In this document: in pieces, positions 1 through 9,804 of the stretch | How positions within the stretch are numbered: position 1 is the stretch's first letter | Layout of the letters: every line of letters starts with the position of its first letter | Assembly: GCF_024166365.1 (NCBI RefSeq) | Contig: NC_064824.1 | Span: 41,020,608 to 41,084,607, forward strand | Direction of reading: 5' to 3' | DNA from: Elephas maximus indicus | Taxonomy: Eukaryota > Chordata > Mammalia > Proboscidea > Elephantidae | DNA: 64,000 bases | Notes under the pieces: generated by a model | The model's input: only the letters and a program-made list of their open reading frames with translations | The model's database searches: none | Told to the model about the DNA's origin: nothing | Translations under genes and position numbers: made by a program

Positions 1-467
1 CCATAATTGTGGTTATGCTTGAGCCCATTGTTGCGGCCACTGTGTAAATCCATCTCGTTGAGGGTCTTCCTCTTTTTCATTGACCCTGTACTTTACCAAG
101 CATGATATCCTTCTCCAGGAACTGAGCCCTCCTGATGACATGTCCTAAGTATATAGGACGTAGTCTCTCCATCCTTGCTTCTAAGGAGCATTCTGGTTGT
201 ACTTATTCCAAGACAGTTTTGTTTGTTCTCCTGGCAGTCCATGGTATATTCAGTATTCTTTATCAACACTATAATCCAAAGGCATCAAGTCTTCTTCTGT
301 CTTCCTTATTCATTGTCCAGCTTTCCCATGCCTATGACGTGACTAAAAATACCATGGCTTGAGTCAAGCACGCCTTAGTCTTCAAGGTGACATCTTTGAT
401 TTTCAATACTTTAAAGAGGTCTTTTGCAGTCAATTTGCCCAATGTAATTTGCCTTTTGATTTCTTTT
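1..467 (-). mobile_element. RTE-clade LINE, 3' part (segment 1 of a split copy)
   Basis: The reverse complement aligns by eye with the 3' coding part of the better RTE copy at 12,480-12,960: the same order of words encoding the C-terminal region after the reverse transcriptase. It runs off the left edge, so the true 3' end is outside the window. Stops and small indels break the frame. The element resumes at 2159 and again at 4019, after two later insertions. Confidence 0.85.
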
Positions 468-471
468 GTTG

Positions 472-765
472 TTGTTGGGAGTTTTTTAAAATTACCTTTT
501 CAATCTCTTCTCTTGTTATGGGTCTGTTCAGATTTGCAATATCATTTTGTGTTAGTTTGGGTAGGTAGTGTGTTTCTAGAAATTTGTCCATTTCCTCTAG
601 GTTTTCAAATTTGTTGGAGTATAGTTTTTCATAATACTCTGTTATGATTCTTTTTATTTCAGTTTAATCTGTTGTAATATCCCCCATTTCATTTCTTATT
701 TGAGTTATTTGTATCCTCTATTGTTTTTCTTTTTCAGTTTGACCAGTGGTTTGTTGATTTTGTTG
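472..765 (-). mobile_element. L1 ORF2 fragment
   Basis: On the minus strand this block resembles the mammalian L1 ORF2 segment lying between endonuclease and reverse transcriptase, with words such as CAATCTGAACAGACC-like and GGACAAATTTCTAGAAAC. It is frame-broken and stops abruptly at both ends. It is the only part of the 468-2158 insertion that I can assign to a family from content. Confidence 0.7.
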
Positions 766-960
766 TGATATATGGAGCTGATATGGGTATGGGAAAGAGG
801 AGAGAGAAACAGGAGCCAAAGACAAACAAACAAGCACAAAAAAAGTGCTAAGGGAGCTTACTGTTGGAGTGCAGAGATGGGAAACCAAGAAATGGAGAAA
901 AACAGAAAGGAAAAGAAAAAAAAAAATAGGTAAAAATTTGGAAAAAAAATAAAAGAAAGA

Positions 961-1905
961 AAAGCCCCCAGGGATCCCACTGGTGTGGCTGCGAAGACCA
1001 AGGAAGTGGCTCCCAGAGTGCCCATTTTAGCCTGGTTGGAGGGGGTGTAGATGTCACACAGCACCAGGTATTCAGGAGACAGGAAAAGAAGGTAAGTATA
1101 GAGAGAAGAGAGTTGACAAATGAAACAAGACAAAAAGGAAATAAGAGAAGAAAAAAAAAGAAATGCCATAAGGATCCCGCTGATGTGGCTGTGCAGACTG
1201 GGGAAGTGGCTCCTAAGCTGTGCAGTGCAGCCCGGCTAGAAGGGACTCCCAAGCCATGAAAAGAAAAAGAAAACAAACAAACAAAACAAAAAGCCCATCA
1301 GCATGGTGTCATGGGCTAGGGGTGTCCTTCCCCAGTTGAGTGGTGCTTCACAGCTTTTCAAGAAGAAGGAAAGATGGGACACGGGGCCAGATGTTCAAAA
1401 GAAAGGAGGGGGAGGTGGTGGGAGGCACGGAAGAAACAAAAAGAAATGGAAAAAAGCAAAATCAACAACAGACAAATGGCACTAAGGGAGCCGGCCAGTG
1501 TGGGAGGGGCAAATCCAAGCAGCTTGGGGCCAAAGCAGTTGTCCCCTGGCCAAGAGACTGTGGCTGGAGGGAAGCAGAAGAGGCAGGGGTGGGGGGCTTG
1601 GGGAAAATAAGGATAGGGTTAGGAAAGCGTATATGGCTGGTTACTGGGTGCTCTGTCTACTACTGGGAACTTCATGAAGCTGCTTTTCCATACTCCCTTT
1701 CTGCCCATCTCTGTCGTAGTCAGGGTGAATCCAAGTGGTATGGATGCTGCGCTGAGCCACCACAGCCAGCCAGGAAATGTAGAGGTAGAGCAGCAGGGAG
1801 AGGATGGGGGGTGGAAAGCGTGTATCACTGGTTACCTGGTGCTCCTTCTCCTGCTGGGGGCTCCTTGAAGTTGCTTTCCCATGCTCTCTGTCCACTGATC
1901 TCTGA
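961..1905. repeat. Imperfect tandem repeats inside the insertion
   Basis: Two direct-repeat pairs are visible. One has units near 961 and 1168 (spacing about 207 bp), sharing GATCC-C-CTG-TGTGGCTG and GAAGTGGCTCC. The other has units near 1624 and 1815 (spacing about 191 bp), sharing AAAGCG-GTAT and GGTTAC-TGGTGCTC. Both pairs are diverged. They could be monomer-like promoter repeats of a retroelement 5' UTR. Open frames here (for example 1340-1924 and 848-1276) look incidental. Confidence 0.5.
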
Positions 1906-2158
1906 CAGAAGTCCAAGATGGTGAATCTGTGCTGCATTAGCTGATAGGAGGCCTCCTCACGTACCTCTCCTCGCTCTCTGTCCTCTGTCAGTTTCTTATT
2001 CCATTCGGTGCTTGGCTGAGTTCTTTATCTCTTCATTTGACACTTCGGATTCCAGATTTGATGTTTGCCTTTGTTTTACTTAGTTTTTTGGGTCTTTGCT
2101 GTTGAGGAATGGCATGGTGCTTCTGTCTTTGGTGCCATGTTGGACGGAAAACCCATCC

Positions 2159-2893
2159 TTTGACTTCTTGTCTGCTGCTTCCTTCCACGGCTGTTGATCA
2201 TGGATCCAAGTAAAATGAAATCCTTGACATCTTCAATCTTTTCTCCGTTTATCATGATGTTGCTTATTGGTCCAGCTGTGAGGATTTTTGTTTTCTTCAT
2301 GTTGAGGTGTAATCCATACTGAAGGCTGTGGTCTTTGATTTTCATCAGTAATTTGCTCCAAGTCCTCTTTACTTGCAGCAGGCAAGATTGTGTCATCTGC
2401 ATAATGCAGGTTGTTAACAAGTCTTCCTCCGATCCTGATTCCCCATTCTTCTTCATATAGTCCAGCTTCTCAGATTATCTGCTCAGCATACAGATTGAAT
2501 AGGTATGGTGAAAGGGTACAACCCTGACACACACCTTTCCTGACTTTAAAACACTCAGTATCCCTTTGTTCTGTCTGAACAACTACCTCTTGATCTATAT
2601 AAAGCTTCCTCATGAGCACAATTAAGTGCTCTGGAATTCCCATTTTTCTCAATGTTATCCATAATTTGCTATGATCCATGCAGTCGAATGCCTTAGCATG
2701 GTCAATAAAACACAGGTAAATATCTTTCTGGTATTCTTTGCTTTCAGCCAGGATCCATGTGACATCAGCAGTGATATCCCTGATTCCACATCCTCTTCTG
2801 AATCCAGCCTGAATTTCTGGAAGTTCCCTGTCGATATACTGCTGTAGCTGCTTTTGAATGATCTTCAGCAAAATTTTACTTGCATGTGATATT
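2159..2893 (-). mobile_element. RTE-clade LINE, reverse transcriptase part (segment 2)
   Basis: The minus strand encodes RT-like peptide: ELPEIQAGFRRGCG, then a catalytic-block version of FIDHAKAFDCMDH at 2470-2871. After a frame change comes the YADD active-site box (complement of 2392-2403). Frames differ between the two halves, so the copy is dead. It continues across the L1 insertion to 4019-4147. Residue conservation with the 9.8-13 kb copy is high, so both belong to one family. Confidence 0.85.
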
Positions 2894-4018
2894 TTTTAAA
2901 ATAATTTTTATTGCCCTTTAAGTGAAAGTTTACAAATCAAGTCAGTCTCTCACATATAAACTTATATACACCTTACTACATACTCCCTCTTACTCTCCCC
3001 CTAATGAGTCAGCCCGCTCCCTCCTTCCAGTCTCTCCTTTCTTGACCATTTTGCCAGTTTCTAACCCCCTCTCCCCTCCCATCTCCACACTCCAGACAGG
3101 AGATGCCAACATAGTCTCAAGTGTCCACCTGATACAAGTAGCTCACTCCTCAGCATCTCTCTCTAACTCATTGTCCAGTCCATTCCATGTCTGATGAGTT
3201 GGCTTCGGGAATGATTCCTTTCCTGGGCTAACAGAAGGTTTGGGGACCATGACCGCCGGGATTCTTCCAGTTTTAGTCAGACCATTAAGCCTAGTTTTTT
3301 TAATGAGAATTTGGGGTCTGCATCCCACTGTTCTTCTGCTCCCTCAGGGGTTCTCTGTTGTGCTCCCTGTCAGGGCAGTCATTGTTTGTGGCCAGGCACC
3401 ATCTAGTTCTTCTGGTCTCAGGATGATATAGTCTCTAATTTGTTTAGCCCTTTCTGTCTCTTGGGCTCATAATTACCTTGTGACCTTGGTGTCCTTCATT
3501 CTCCTTTGATCCAGGTGGGTTGAGACTCATTGATACATCTTAGGTGACCGCTTGTTAGCTTTGAAGACCCCAGACACCACACTTCAAAGTGGAATGCAGA
3601 ATGTTTTCTTAATAGGATTTATTTTGCCAATTGCCTTAGATGTCCCCTGAAGCCATAGTCCCCAAACCCCCGTCCTTGCTCTGCTGACCTTCGAAACATT
3701 CAGTTTATTAAGGAATCTTCTTTCCTTTTGGTTTAGTCCAGTTGTGCTGACCTCCCCTATATTGAGTGTTGTCCTTCCCTTCACTTAAAGTAGTTCTTAT
3801 CTACTATCTAATCAGTAAATAAGCCTCTCCCTCCCTCCTCTCCTAACCACAAAAGAATGTGTTCTTCTCAGTTTAAACTATTTCTCAAGATGTTATAATA
3901 GTGGTCTTATAGAATATTTGTCCTTTTGGATCTGACTAATTTCACTCAGCATAATGCCTTCCAGGTTCCTCCATGTTATGAAATGTTTCACAGATTCATC
4001 ACTGTTCTTTATCGATTT
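2894..4018 (-). mobile_element. LINE-1 3' end inserted in the RTE copy
   Basis: This roughly 1.1-kb block interrupts the RTE. It is bounded by an exact 11-bp duplication, CATGTGATATT, at 2883-2893 and 4019-4029. The T-rich left edge is the A-rich tail of a minus-strand element; the right edge is a 5' truncation. The segment near 3935-4015 (complement of TTTCACTCAGCATAATG and following) is a word set I know from mammalian L1 3' regions. The rest resembles the long afrotherian L1 3' UTR. No intact ORF is present. Confidence 0.75.
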
Positions 4019-4147
4019 CATGTGATATTAATGATATTGTTTGATAATTTCCCCATTTGGTTGGATCACCTTTCTTGGGAATAGGCATAAATATGGATCT
4101 CTTCCAGTCAGTTGGCCAGGTAGCTGTCTTCCAAATTTTTTGGCATA
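4019..4147 (-). mobile_element. RTE-clade LINE, upstream RT part (segment 3)
   Basis: The reverse complement corresponds to the stretch at about 11,650-11,780 of the better copy, encoding the region read there as IWKTASWPTDWKRS and PIPKNGDP. It ends near 4147, which is the 5' truncation point of this copy. Confidence 0.8.
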
Positions 4148-4468
4148 AAAATTACATTAGATTGTAAAATTTCAAAAATAACATTACAACATTCTGAATT
4201 AGTGGCATTATGTTAGAAAGGTTTGGAATAATTTAGACTTAGGGTTTGAAAAAGAATTATTTATATCACCATAATGGATAGTCAAGGTATTTTGCATTGA
4301 CTAACAAACTAGCTGAAATTCTAAGTTATATGCAGTCTTGATTGTGATAATGTATTTTCTGATGCTACTGGTTGACTTTATTCCTTGTGATATAGTTTTC
4401 TCTTAAAGTTTAGTTGCGTGGGCTAGAATTACCTACTAAGTACATTTCTACTCCTCTTTTCTTATTAC
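4148..4468. other. AT-rich spacer without recognised feature
   Basis: I see no long frame and no repeat family I can name. Confidence 0.5.
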
Positions 4469-4629
4469 AGAGCCCTGGTTACACAGTGGTTAAGAGCTCA
4501 ACTGCTAGCCAAAATATCAGCAGTTCAAATCCACCAGCTGCTCTTAGAAACCAATTGGAGCAGTTCTACTCTGTCCTATAGGGTTGCTGTGGGTCAGAAT
4601 TGATGACAACAAATTTGTTTGGGTTTTAG
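4469..4629 (+). mobile_element. tRNA-derived SINE (AfroSINE type)
   Basis: It opens AGCCCTGGTTACACAGTGG, has a B-box-like CAGTTCAAATCC, the body TTCTACTCTGTCCTATAGGG, and ends in the RTE-shared tail and a T/G-rich end. It is diverged from the best copies. Confidence 0.85.
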
Positions 4630-6027
4630 TTTCTCATCACAGCATATTTGATCAAAGACGGAAGTGAAGGAATACTGTTGCCATTGAGAATATTGTAGTG
4701 GGATGATTAGTTTTTGAATGATATTTTCACATAAAAATATCTGTTTTGTGGGAATCACCAGGTATGAGAAACCATCTTACAAAGTAATCTTTCTTATCCA
4801 ACTGACAGTCAGTAGTAAAAAAAAAAAAAAAAGCACGTGTAGGATATTACAGACTGAAGTGTGCAAAACATTTGTGTGTTAATTAAAATTTTAGAGGAAA
4901 AACTCATTCACATGAATTAATAGCAAGATTTTTAGCAGGTTGCATAAATGGTGACAAAATTTACATCTTTGTATTCAAGAAGAGAATGGAGTTGCTTGGT
5001 GAAGATCGCTACATATGTTAAATTCTTTCACCACGTGCTATAAATATTAAAGATCTGTGACTATAAAATTACATGAGAGCAAATGACTCTTGAGTAATTA
5101 CAAATACCTGTTCTGCTTCTACTTATCACGTATTTCCTAAAAAGTAGCATAGAAATGAAATGCAAACATAATATAAAGAGGATAACTTCCTGTTAAATGA
5201 TGCTTTATCATATAATGGAATATTGCAGCCTAATTTAATGCAGGACTAAACCAACATTTGAAGAAAATGAGAATTCCAACAACCAGTAGCCTCTATACCC
5301 TGTTTACAATGTCCCTCTCAAAAATTATGCTTTCTTTTCTAATTGTTCCTGTGGACTAGCAAGAAGACTTTAGAGTCAAATAGACTTCACAAATTATAGA
5401 AATCAAAACAAGCAGATAATTAGTAAAAATACTAGCACAAATCTGTGCAAAAAAGAAATTAAGCTCTGCTAGAGTTTTTATTATCAACCCAATATACACC
5501 CATGATACTTCTCATCTTCTTGTCTTTTGAGGCGTCCCCAACCCCAAACCTATTTGTGTTTTGACTTCTTTTTCCTGACATGGATGCACAATGGATGTAC
5601 ACCTTTCAACACACTTTCAAAGGGGAAAACCACTGTCTGGTTCTTTGGATGTGGCCACTCAGTTACTGAGAAGTGACTGTGTAGCTGCCACAGGGACACA
5701 GAATGTTGGAACGAAAGAGACGGTGCTCCTTGGAGTCTTAAGATGCTCTCTGAGGATCTTCAGAACTCCAGACCTCCCAATCAGCAGCTCAGCTTTAATA
5801 GGTTTTACATATTGGCCTTCCAATTTAGATGATATCTGAAGACTGCAATTATCCAAATACAACTTGTCATTTTAAAGTTGATGAACTTGTGCCTAAAAGT
5901 TTAAGTGACCTAACGAAGGGCACCAAAATGCTAAAGGGCCTCGTATTTTTTCAAGGTACGAGTGAGAAGGGGCACTGGCAAACTCTTCAGGAGGAATAAT
6001 ACCCCATACTTTTACTATAGTTATATG
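4630..6027. other. AT-rich intergenic DNA
   Basis: There are no convincing exons or repeats, apart from an A-run at about 4817-4832. The short frame at 5591-5839 has no recognisable domain and is probably chance. Confidence 0.5.
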
Positions 6028-6172
6028 CTACATCCCATTCTCCTATTGGAATTTCTGAACTCTATCATAACCTTATGGGACCATATATGCAGTTGGACAG
6101 TGTCTGACTGCATATATGGTCCCATAAGGTTATGATAGAGTTCAGAAATTCCAATAGGAGAATGGGACGTAG
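6028..6172. repeat. 145-bp near-perfect palindrome (66-bp arms)
   Basis: Arms 6028-6093 and 6107-6172 are reverse complements at 65 of 66 positions; the only mismatch is 6032/6168. The spacer is 13 bases (6094-6106). The right arm overlaps the 5' end of a DNA transposon, so the left arm looks like an inverted copy of that end. The strand-swapped arms would fold into a long hairpin. Confidence 0.95.
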
Positions 6173-6505
6173 TGGACTTAACCAGGCATAGGCAATTCAA
6201 CACATGTATCTCACGTCTCTTGTTGAAGCCAGTGTTGGGGATGCCATTTCTCCCACAGCCACATGCCATGCTGCCCTGACCTGAGTGGAGCTTTCCTGCG
6301 GTCCTGAGGGGTGAGGAACGGGCTCCACTGACGTCATCAGGTATATGGGAGGGCATGCAGGATGTTGGGGCACTGGCCAGTGGAATTCTCCCAGCACCAG
6401 GCCAGGGTTGGAGGTTGGAGCTAGAATCAGGTTCTAGGTGAGCAGGCAGGGACCCAAGTGTCTGGATGCTGAGAGCTATCAGTTGGGGGACCTGGTGGCA
6501 GGGCA

Positions 6506-6556
6506 TGTGCATGTGTGTCTGTGTCTGTGTGTGTGTGCATGCACACGTGCACATGT
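6506..6556. repeat. TG/CA-rich simple repeat
   Basis: Degenerate TG dinucleotides with interspersed CA and TC, typical of an ageing microsatellite. Confidence 0.8.
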
Positions 6557-6700
6557 GTGAGCATTCTCACAGGGATCTGAAGGCTTGGAAGGTTGGATAG
6601 TCATCTGAGGTTGGACGGGCAGGAGGTGCCTGGAGCAGGGACCCAGGGGTCCCAGCAGGAGGTGGTGTCTCGAGCTGCCACGTGTATAACTGTACAGTAC

Positions 6701-6866
6701 GTACCCAGTGAAACCCAGTGCCGTCAAGTCGATTCTGACTCTTAGCAACCCTACAGGACACAGTAGAACTGCCCCACAGAGTTTCCAATGAGAACATGGC
6801 AGATTCAAACTGCCAACCCTTTGGTTAGCAGCCATAGCACTTAACCACTATGCAACCAGGGTTTTC
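6701..6866 (-). mobile_element. tRNA-derived SINE (AfroSINE type) with target duplication
   Basis: The complement of the full SINE: GTCGATTCTGACTCTTAGC, CAGTAGAACTGCCCCACAG, GGTTAGCAGCC, AACCAGGGTTTTC. It is flanked by GTACAGTAC at 6692-6700 and again at 6867-6875, a 9-bp target-site duplication lying inside the Tigger-like element. Confidence 0.9.
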
Positions 6867-7078
6867 GTACAGTACATATATAACCTATATTATGTTATCA
6901 GATATATTAGCTGAAATATATTACTGGGTGTGTACAGCATCTTGGCTATTGAGTCAGTACAAGTATACTACAGTGTCCCAGATAGCTTTGCTATGTATAT
7001 AATATGGTGTTCCTACAACTCCAAATCAGATAATGTCTTATTTCACAGAATGTATTGTGGACATTAAGCAACCTATGA

Positions 7079-8044
7079 CTGTATTTCCAAAGCATGTCTT
7101 TTCTTTATCATGTTTGATCCCTAGCAGGGATTAAGTTATTCCCAAAAACACACAACTCATGAGCTATGAGACCAAAATGACAATGGTAGTCATTTTGAAT
7201 CTTAGTTCTTCTTCAGCTCTGTTCTTAGTAAACTGGAATATGGTTACTCATAACTCCCCAGGGAGCAGGAGCAGGTTACTTTATTTGAAAATGACAAAGG
7301 ATTGGCCTCCATTGGTATATATTTCCAAATTGAATGGAGCAAAATTAAAAGATAATAAGTGTTGAGGATTCTCTTCCTCTTCTTCTATACCTTGGGCTAG
7401 TGCAAAGCCACGTCCACGGTAGGCTTGTTTGCTTTTAAAACCTACAGGTTCCCTCGGGTGGGCTTTCCTAAGGCTACACTAGGGGATGGGAACTGTGTGT
7501 CGGGGGAGGGGGTGTGGAGAGTGTGAGCAAGTATTTTGATCACATATATGAGGCCTAGTTCTCAAATCAGCTTTATTGATCTCTGTCTGTCTTCTTTTTC
7601 ATTTAGTTCCAAATCTAGAAAGAAATAAAACAGTTATATATTTAACTCTCTTAAAATCCCAAGTTAATATTATTCAAATATGGCAAATAGCAGGGATGGG
7701 CAAGAGTCCTCAAAGAACTACACAATACCAATACTACCTCAGCCTGCTCTTGAAATTCATTACATTATTTCAAAGGGGCGGACCTTCATAGAAGAAGGCC
7801 CTATTTGAGATTGATTCTGAAAGTGATGCTTAATAACTGGTTTGCTTAATCTGAGTACCACTGTGTTGTAGCTATCTAATTGAAGATTTTTCTTAAATGA
7901 TGTCCCTTCAACTACACTATGGTTCAAGTTCAATACCTGGGAGTCATTTTTACAGTTACTGAATAACCAACTCCTATATCAATTCTATCTTCAAAAGAGC
8001 TTTTGAACCCATACATATCTCTTCATCACCACTGCCATTACCCC
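7079..8044. other. Intergenic DNA without recognised feature
   Basis: AT-rich sequence with a short G-rich patch near 7500-7520. The frames at 7159-7365 and 7576-7791 show no domain or signal and look random. Confidence 0.5.
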
Positions 8045-8830
8045 ATTCGAATCAATTATTATCTGTTTTCTTGGAATTTATCTCTACTTGATAAACACCT
8101 GACTAATCTTCCTGTTTGTTGTAAATCCATTCCCCACATAGCACTCAGATGGATTAAATCATGTCACTTACTTACTTAAATTTCTTCAGTGGTTTCCTAT
8201 AACCCGGAGAATAAAATCCAAGCCCCTTCCTGTGATCTATAAGGTTGTTTATGGTCTGATGCCAGACAACATCTTCCAACTACATTTTGTACCATTCTCA
8301 CCATCAGTAATTACACTTCAAACACTCTGGTTATCTTTGGAAATCCTCATGGCCTACACTCAGTTCCTTGACAGTGCTGAGTATTTACCTGCTTTAGGAC
8401 CTTCTTACACTCCTCATGCCTAGAAGTCTCTCTCTCTCTCTGTTTCTTTGAACTCTTACACAGCTCAGCTTAATATCACTTCTAGGTCTTTCTTGAGGTA
8501 CCTTGGTGATGCAAATGGTTTGCACTTGACTACTAACCTAAAGGTTGGCACCAAGGAAGAAAGGCCTGGTGATCTGCTTGCGTAAGATTACAACTAAGAA
8601 AACCTATACAGCAGTTCTATTCTGTAACACATGGGATCACCATGAGCCAGAATCTACTTGATGGCTATTGGTTTTTAGGTCTTTCTTGACCATTCAATCT
8701 TAAATAGGTTCCCCTTTTTCCTCTCTCATTCTCTTTTTGTCATATTCTATTCTTTTATCTCATAGCACTTATCAACATTTTACATTTATTTGTGTGTTGC
8801 TTGCTTTTACCTTGAAGACAACTCAATTCA
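8045..8830 (+). mobile_element. L2-like LINE 3' region, split by a SINE
   Basis: The word order resembles the L2 3' end: TTTCTTCAGTGGTTTCC, then AAAATCCAAGCCCC, GGCCTACACTCAG-like, CACAGCTCAGCTTAATATCA, then (after the SINE) CTCATAGCACTTATCA. It is old and diverged. Confidence 0.65.
8497..8675 (+). mobile_element. SINE, RTE-body subtype, with 14-bp target duplication
   Basis: This copy carries the AGGCCTGGTGATCTGCTT block rather than the simple CTCCTTGGAAACTC body. It is flanked by an exact TAGGTCTTTCTTGA at 8483-8496 and 8676-8689. The insertion split the L2-like host. Confidence 0.9.
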
Positions 8831-8872
8831 AACCATAGATTAAATTATGTCTTATAAACTAGCAAATACTGA

Positions 8873-9039
8873 AACAAACAAACAAACCCGTTGCTATCAA
8901 GTTGATTATGACTCATAGAGACCTTATAGGACAGAGTAGAACTGCCCCATAGGGTTTCCAAGGAGAACCTGATGGATTTGAGTTGCCGACCTTTTGGTTA
9001 ACAGTCGTAGCTCTTAACCACTACACCACAAAGGTTTCC
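8873..9039 (-). mobile_element. tRNA-derived SINE (AfroSINE type)
   Basis: Begins with an ACAA-rich tail, then GTTGCTATCAAGTTGATT, AGTAGAACTGCCCCATAGGG, CCGACCTTTTGGTTAACAG, ending ACCACAAAGGTTTCC. All parts are in antisense order. Confidence 0.9.
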
Positions 9040-9194
9040 TACACATAGGAACATTTGTATACATATATGGTATATCTAAATAGGTCATGTACAGTGATTA
9101 CCTTGTGATAAAAGCTAAATATTTCCTACGAGGGCATCTAATTTATTAATAGAAGTGTGCTTGCTGCTCCTACAAGAAGAAGAGGAAGCTTCAA

Positions 9195-9214
9195 CAGCAG
9201 CAGCAGCAGCAGCA
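9195..9214 (+). repeat. Short CAG trinucleotide run
   Basis: About six CAG units in non-coding DNA. No frame or gene context suggests a glutamine tract. Confidence 0.9.
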
Positions 9215-9327
9215 TAACATGACTCAAATAGTAAATGGATTTAAGTTAATATATCTATCTCCACAATAGAAGCAGGATGTTCAATGTTTGTTGGCTAAGT
9301 ATTTGCCTTTCACAGATGGAGCTGAAT

Positions 9328-9498
9328 AAAAAACAAAAAACCAAACCTCTTGCTCTCAAGTTGATTTTGACTCATAGTGACGCCATTAGGCAGAATAGAA
9401 CTGCCTCATAGGGTTTCCAAGGAGTGACTGGTAGATTCAAACCACTGACCTTTTGGTTAGCAGCCTGAGCTCTTAACCACTGTGCACCAAGGCCCCCC
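9328..9498 (-). mobile_element. tRNA-derived SINE (AfroSINE type)
   Basis: Antisense copy with tail AAACCAAACC, body GAATAGAACTGCCTCATAGG and head GGTTAGCAGCC. The flanks share TGAATAA (9323-9329 and 9503-9509), a possible short target duplication. Confidence 0.88.
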
Positions 9499-9804
9499 AA
9501 GTTGAATAAGCACTGCCAATTAATGCCACCATGACTTTTTTTTTATGCTTCAATGAGTAACCAAATCATTTTTGGGTGTGCATGTTTTTTTCTTTCTTTC
9601 TTTTTCTTTGTTGATACAGTTAATACAAATACAATACAATCTTGCATAACAGGAGCAATTTTCTCTATAAGGTGACTATATATGTCTCTTCTGATGCATC
9701 ATATTATGATAGTAAATGAAATTTCTCAAAGTTAAATCTGAATATCAAATACTAAAATAATGTTTAAGAATACTATGGGAACAAACATTAAATAATTGTT
9801 TATA
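9499..9804. other. AT-rich spacer upstream of the RTE element
   Basis: No feature recognised. It is followed directly by the 5' end of the RTE. Confidence 0.5.

Larger units (their letters stand above)
468..2158. mobile_element. Insertion into the RTE copy: L1-like fragment plus GC-richer tandem-repeat block
   Basis: RTE homology stops near 467 and resumes at 2159. The flanks carry near-identical words, TTTGATTTCTT at 457-467 and TTTGACTTCTT at 2159-2169, which looks like an 11-bp target-site duplication. The first 300 bases match L1 ORF2 in antisense. The rest is purine-rich, less AT-rich than the surroundings, and contains imperfect internal repeats. On the minus strand it could be an L1 5' UTR joined to ORF2 by internal deletion. 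That is inference; an unrelated retroelement is also possible. Confidence 0.6.
6098..7078 (+). mobile_element. DNA transposon remnant (Tigger-like)
   Basis: The left end (TGACTGCATATATGGTCCC onward) and the right end (near 7020-7078, with CAACCTATGACTG) resemble the ends of a mammalian cut-and-paste element that starts CAGTCATGC and carries TATGGTCCCATAAG. I recall it as Tigger/pogo-related but am not sure of the family. The middle, 6180-6700, is not recognised and may contain a further insertion. A SINE interrupts it at 6701-6866. Confidence 0.5.

Noticed and set aside
848..1924. Frames up to 194 codons on both strands
   Set aside because: They lie in the purine-rich insertion, are low-complexity or repeat-derived, overlap on opposite strands and show no domain.
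6021..6554. 177-codon minus-strand frame
   Set aside because: It runs through the palindrome, a transposon end and a TG repeat; the length is incidental.
9195..9214. CAG run as a coding or disease-type repeat
   Set aside because: Only about six units, and no gene context.
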